Source: Fistularia commersonii (lineage: Eukaryota > Chordata > Actinopteri > Syngnathiformes > Fistulariidae). Taken from it: a stretch of DNA of 64,000 nucleotides. Position 1 is the first letter of the stretch, and each line of letters starts with the position of its first letter. This document shows positions 60,601 through 64,000 of this stretch, piece by piece. Location: positions 7,812,001-7,876,000 of the forward strand of contig JBBMNZ010000028.1 in assembly GCA_037954325.1 (NCBI GenBank), read 5' to 3'. The translations under genes were made by a program, and so were the position numbers. The notes beneath the pieces are model-generated. The model ran no database searches and was not told where the DNA came from. It worked only from the letters and a program-made list of their open reading frames with translations.

Positions 60601-63563
60601 TCTTCTCCCGTGTTCTAGTCGCCTCCGATTTGCTAGTTAGCTTAGCATAGTGAGCCACGACCATTGCTTGTGATTATTTTCCTGGAGCCTTCCACCTCTC
60701 TCCCGCTGCATTGACGTAATTACTAAAAACTACGATGAGATGAGCCACTAGGGGCTGGTAGTGAGCTACTGGTAAAAAATCCAACTCAGACTTGACACTT
60801 ATTTTATCGTCCTTCCTTTTGTTTCCTGTTATACAGCTCAGATGCTAAATGTTCATTATTTAGCCTCAAATGCCTCAATATTTAGCATCGGAGCAAATAA
60901 GAATAGAACTGCAGCCTCTTGTTTTGTAACTTGTTTAGCAACTTGGTTAAAAATAAGAAAACAAAATCCCCATGAAACTGCTCTGGCCGGGGGTTCATCT
61001 GGAGTAGCTGCCCCACCCCCGCACCCGGCTCCCTGGAATAACACTTGGAGTTTCTCAAATGATATCTTGGGGAACTTAAAAGGCCACAAGGCAATTGCAA
61101 CCCAGTCCTCATTGTCTGGAGAAGAAGGGAACATCCAGGAGAGTAAATACGTTTTCTTGATTCTGTGGCGGTGGGTTTGAGGTGGAGGGTGGATGACGGA
61201 GGGGTCGCACCTGGAAGCCGCGCCGAGTCATAGCGCTTCACCAGACGGGTCGATACAGAGACACTTTTCGAATCACAACATCTCAGGCCATAATTTAGCG
61301 TCAACTGGACGTCCAAGACTTAGAGTTTCGCCAAAGTTCTGCGGAAAGCTGTCCAACATATGACTGTGCTGAGGAGGCGGCGGTTCTGGGAATAGCTCCC
61401 CCCCTCCTTGTCTTGGCGGGCGCTACCGGCTGTTCTTGGCCCCCACGGCTCTCGCCCTCTCGCTGCAGCGGGAAATTATCTCCGGGGTTGCGAGGCAGCA
61501 GCGGGGCAAAGGGAGGAGGCCGGGATCGCGACGGGAGAGCTGTCCTGGCTTCGTTTTCACAGGGCTCAATGGCTTAAAGTTAATCTGGAATTCTGCACCC
61601 TCTCTGATTGCCCCGGAGGTTTTTCTCACATCAAACATCCAGCCATAGCCCCGTCGCCACCCCCAACCCCACCCCTCCGGAGCGGAATAAAACCCTCCGT
61701 TTGAATTAGCCCCTCGCTTTCTAGATCTTCAGCTTAAGGTCGTCGAACGCCTCCCGAGGTTCCATCTGACATTGTCGCCATTTTAATACCGAGTTTATAT
61801 TCACTGGATCCGGCAGACAGTGGCATGCCGACCGGTGTGAAAATCCTTGCCCCCCTTCCCCTCCTCTCCGGGGAGCGGCTGAGGCGGAAGCTGCTCCATT
61901 TAACAAAAACACTGTCTCGTGTTCCTATCTAGTTTTTTTTTTCCTACCGGAGCCACACATCCCGGCTCACCTGTCAGGTGACGGCCCCGTCGATGTGGCC
62001 ATTTTGGAACGCGGATGAAGTAGATGCAGTCTGATTGAGCTGAAGTGCAGATGCAGCACACGCAAGGTTTGCGGCGACAGCGAAATGTGACGAACGATAA
62101 AACACTAGTTTCACCCATTTCCAAGTTGGTGCCTTTGAGTTGTTTTAGTTTTTCCCTTTCTGCCATCCTTTGTTTTGTGTTTCTTTGTCGGTGTTTATTT
62201 TCTTTCCTTTGCTTTCGATTATCCATTCCCATTGTCTTTCTTGCCTCGCCATTGTCCTAAACGCCATTTTAAGCTGGGGGTGATTTCGTCGCCGGAATTG
62301 CACTGAAATGCAAAAAATAGGCCGCCTCTGCAACTGAAATAAAAAAAAAATGGAGAAGTGAGATGTTGATCAGACTGAAGCCATCTTTTTTCTCTTTTTT
62401 TTTTTTTAATCACTTGATAATCAGACTGTAATTTTCCGCAGCTTCTCTTTTCTTTTTTCCCTCCTCGCATTTCAGCCAGTTCTGGCTTTTGTTGCGCTAA
62501 TAGAGGTGACTGGAAACGGGGCTGACGGAAAGACAGTTTGGCATCAGGAGTGGCCGAGATGCTTTTTGCGGTTGGGGAGGCACTCTTCTTTTTACTCTCC
62601 TAACTCCTTGATAAAGATGTGAAGTGTCGGCTGCCACGTCAGGCAACAGGCTTCCCGCTCCGATGCAGATCTCCCAACCCATGAAAAAACAGACATGAAA
62701 ACAACCGGTGGACAGCGGTAGAGTTAAAGAAGAAAATGAGCTTTATAATGTGTTTATTTCTTCATCGCCTCTGATAAATATTTTGTAGCTGAGGCCGGTG
62801 TGAGGCTGCAGGGTCAAGCTGCAGGTAAGCTGAGTTTCAGCCCCAGGAACCTTCTGGTACCTTGGTGTGTGGGTGGAGGTGCATCGCCCTCCGAGCTGCT
62901 CCCACCTGCTCGCTGCAGGCCTTAGCGTGCTTTGAGTCATTTTAAAAATGGATTGTAGGGGGAAAAAAAAAATAGGTCAGTGAACACATCTGAATACGCT
63001 CCGCCACGTTCAGTCGTTCGCCCAAAACACACAGACACACACACACACACACACACAAAGTGTGTCTTGTTCAACCAGCTTGCACTGTTTCTGGGAATCA
63101 CACCCGCCAATATGCGTCAGCCGTCCTTTCCAGATTACAGAGATTTTTTTTGTTGTGGATATTTGGATCCAGACTCTTTTGTGTCTGTGTATGTATGTGT
63201 GTGTGTGTGTGTGTGTGTGTAAAGCGGCGCAGGAGGCTTTGAGTGTTTTAGCTGAGTGGCGGAAAAACAAGGGGCGGCCGCGCTCTGAGTGGATCGGAGC
63301 GGCCGGCGTCGGACGGCAATGTTTTTCAACCCAAAGCCCGGTGATCTTTCCCACCTTCCCCACTTCCTGGCCTCTGGCGGCAGCCTGCTGAGCAGGAATG
63401 CTGAAGGTCTCACTTTCTCATGTCTCCACTCTGAGCCAGAAGCACTTTCTGTATATTTGGGGAATTATTGTATTATTCTAAAGCTTTATTCCCAACCCCC
63501 AACCCCTCTGTCCTTTTAGGATCTTAATTTGGAGTCTCTCCGAAAGATCTTGTGTTTCAAACA

Positions 63564-63605
<42 letters not shown>

Positions 63606-64000
63606 CTTTACACACCAAAGTGTTGCTGGCTTCAGCTTTAGCAGTCTCTAAATCTAAGGGAAAAAGAAAAGAAGAGACAGCTAAGAGGGGAAAAAACCAC
63701 ATCGGTTTTTCTTCTTCTTTTTTTCTTCTTTTCAGAAAGGTTACTGGGTTTTTGTTCTTAGTTAGTATAAAACAATGGATCGGGTTCCAGGATCGGAATC
63801 CATGATCTGGATTCTTTCAAATGGACCCTACGTTTCCCCCCGGCTGGTCTTGGGTCTCATTTTACAATCAGGTCGTCTCAGGTGCAGTGTGATGCAAAAA
63901 ATGGGTCAGCTTTGGATGAAAACCGATAAGAATGCAGGTTTGAAGTCATCCCGAGGTGACGGGATCCCGACGCGGTCAAAGGGGCGGTTAGATATCTTTT
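57453..64000 (+). other. Probable mrc2 intron 1, incomplete
   Basis: No exon with a lectin-like, fibronectin II or ricin-B domain was found, and no other gene. Simple repeats: (GT)n followed by 28 G at 57637-57664, poly-T at 58029-58049, (CCAACA)n near 58097-58124, poly-T at 59862-59879, (CA)n at 63032-63058, (GT)n at about 63190-63221 and (CA)n at 63565-63602. Several GC-balanced stretches without repeats could hold enhancers. Confidence 0.5.

Overview
The window is nuclear DNA of a bony fish, most likely a percomorph teleost with a compact genome. The genes have GT-AG introns, many of them only 80-200 nt long. The spacers carry fish-typical interspersed repeats (V-SINE-like elements, RTE-like and L2-like non-LTR fragments, Ty3/gypsy and retrovirus-like remnants) and many (CA)n/(GT)n microsatellites. 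I see no bacterial-type operon, CRISPR array or RNA gene.

Layout. 1-5.9 kb is spacer with two V-SINE-like copies. 5.99-6.33 kb (minus) is an intronless reprimo-family gene, best matched to reprimo-like (rprml). 6.4-15.9 kb is spacer with an RTE-like fragment (minus), a generic repeat at 7.6-7.85 kb and an internally deleted Ty3/gypsy element at 13.4-15.3 kb (minus). 15.98-27.45 kb (plus) is integrin beta-3 in 15 exons coding for 784 residues. 31.05-34.57 kb (plus) is mettl2a in 9 exons coding for 351 residues. 35.6-48.8 kb (plus) is tlk2, with 20 coding exons giving 698 residues plus an upstream exon that may code for an N-terminal extension. 48.8-50.0 kb is the tlk2 3' UTR. 50.9-51.55 kb is an L2-like C-terminal fragment (plus). 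About 53.0-56.43 kb (minus) is a strongly decayed retrovirus-like element, followed at 56.49-56.72 kb by a repeat that matches the LTR-like ends of the gypsy element. 57.33-57.45 kb (plus) is the probable first coding exon of mrc2, and the rest of the window is probably its first intron.

The four plus-strand genes act in separate processes: cell adhesion (integrin beta-3), tRNA m3C modification (Mettl2a), chromatin assembly and genome stability (Tlk2), and collagen uptake (Mrc2). They are a conserved synteny block rather than a pathway. The order itgb3-mettl2a-tlk2-mrc2 is the one I know from mouse chromosome 11. In human the ITGB3 end lies at 17q21 and METTL2A-TLK2-MRC2 at 17q23. The EFCAB3-like gene expected between itgb3 and mettl2a is not seen.

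Exon boundaries were worked out by hand from splice sites, reading phase and family knowledge. Every junction kept the reading frame. Repeat family names rest on recognition of motifs, not on database searches. I found no convincing undescribed biological system. The most informative observations are the possible extended Tlk2 N-terminus, the decayed retrovirus-like element with its ordered domains, the shared LTR-like copies, and an old duplication inside an itgb3 intron.
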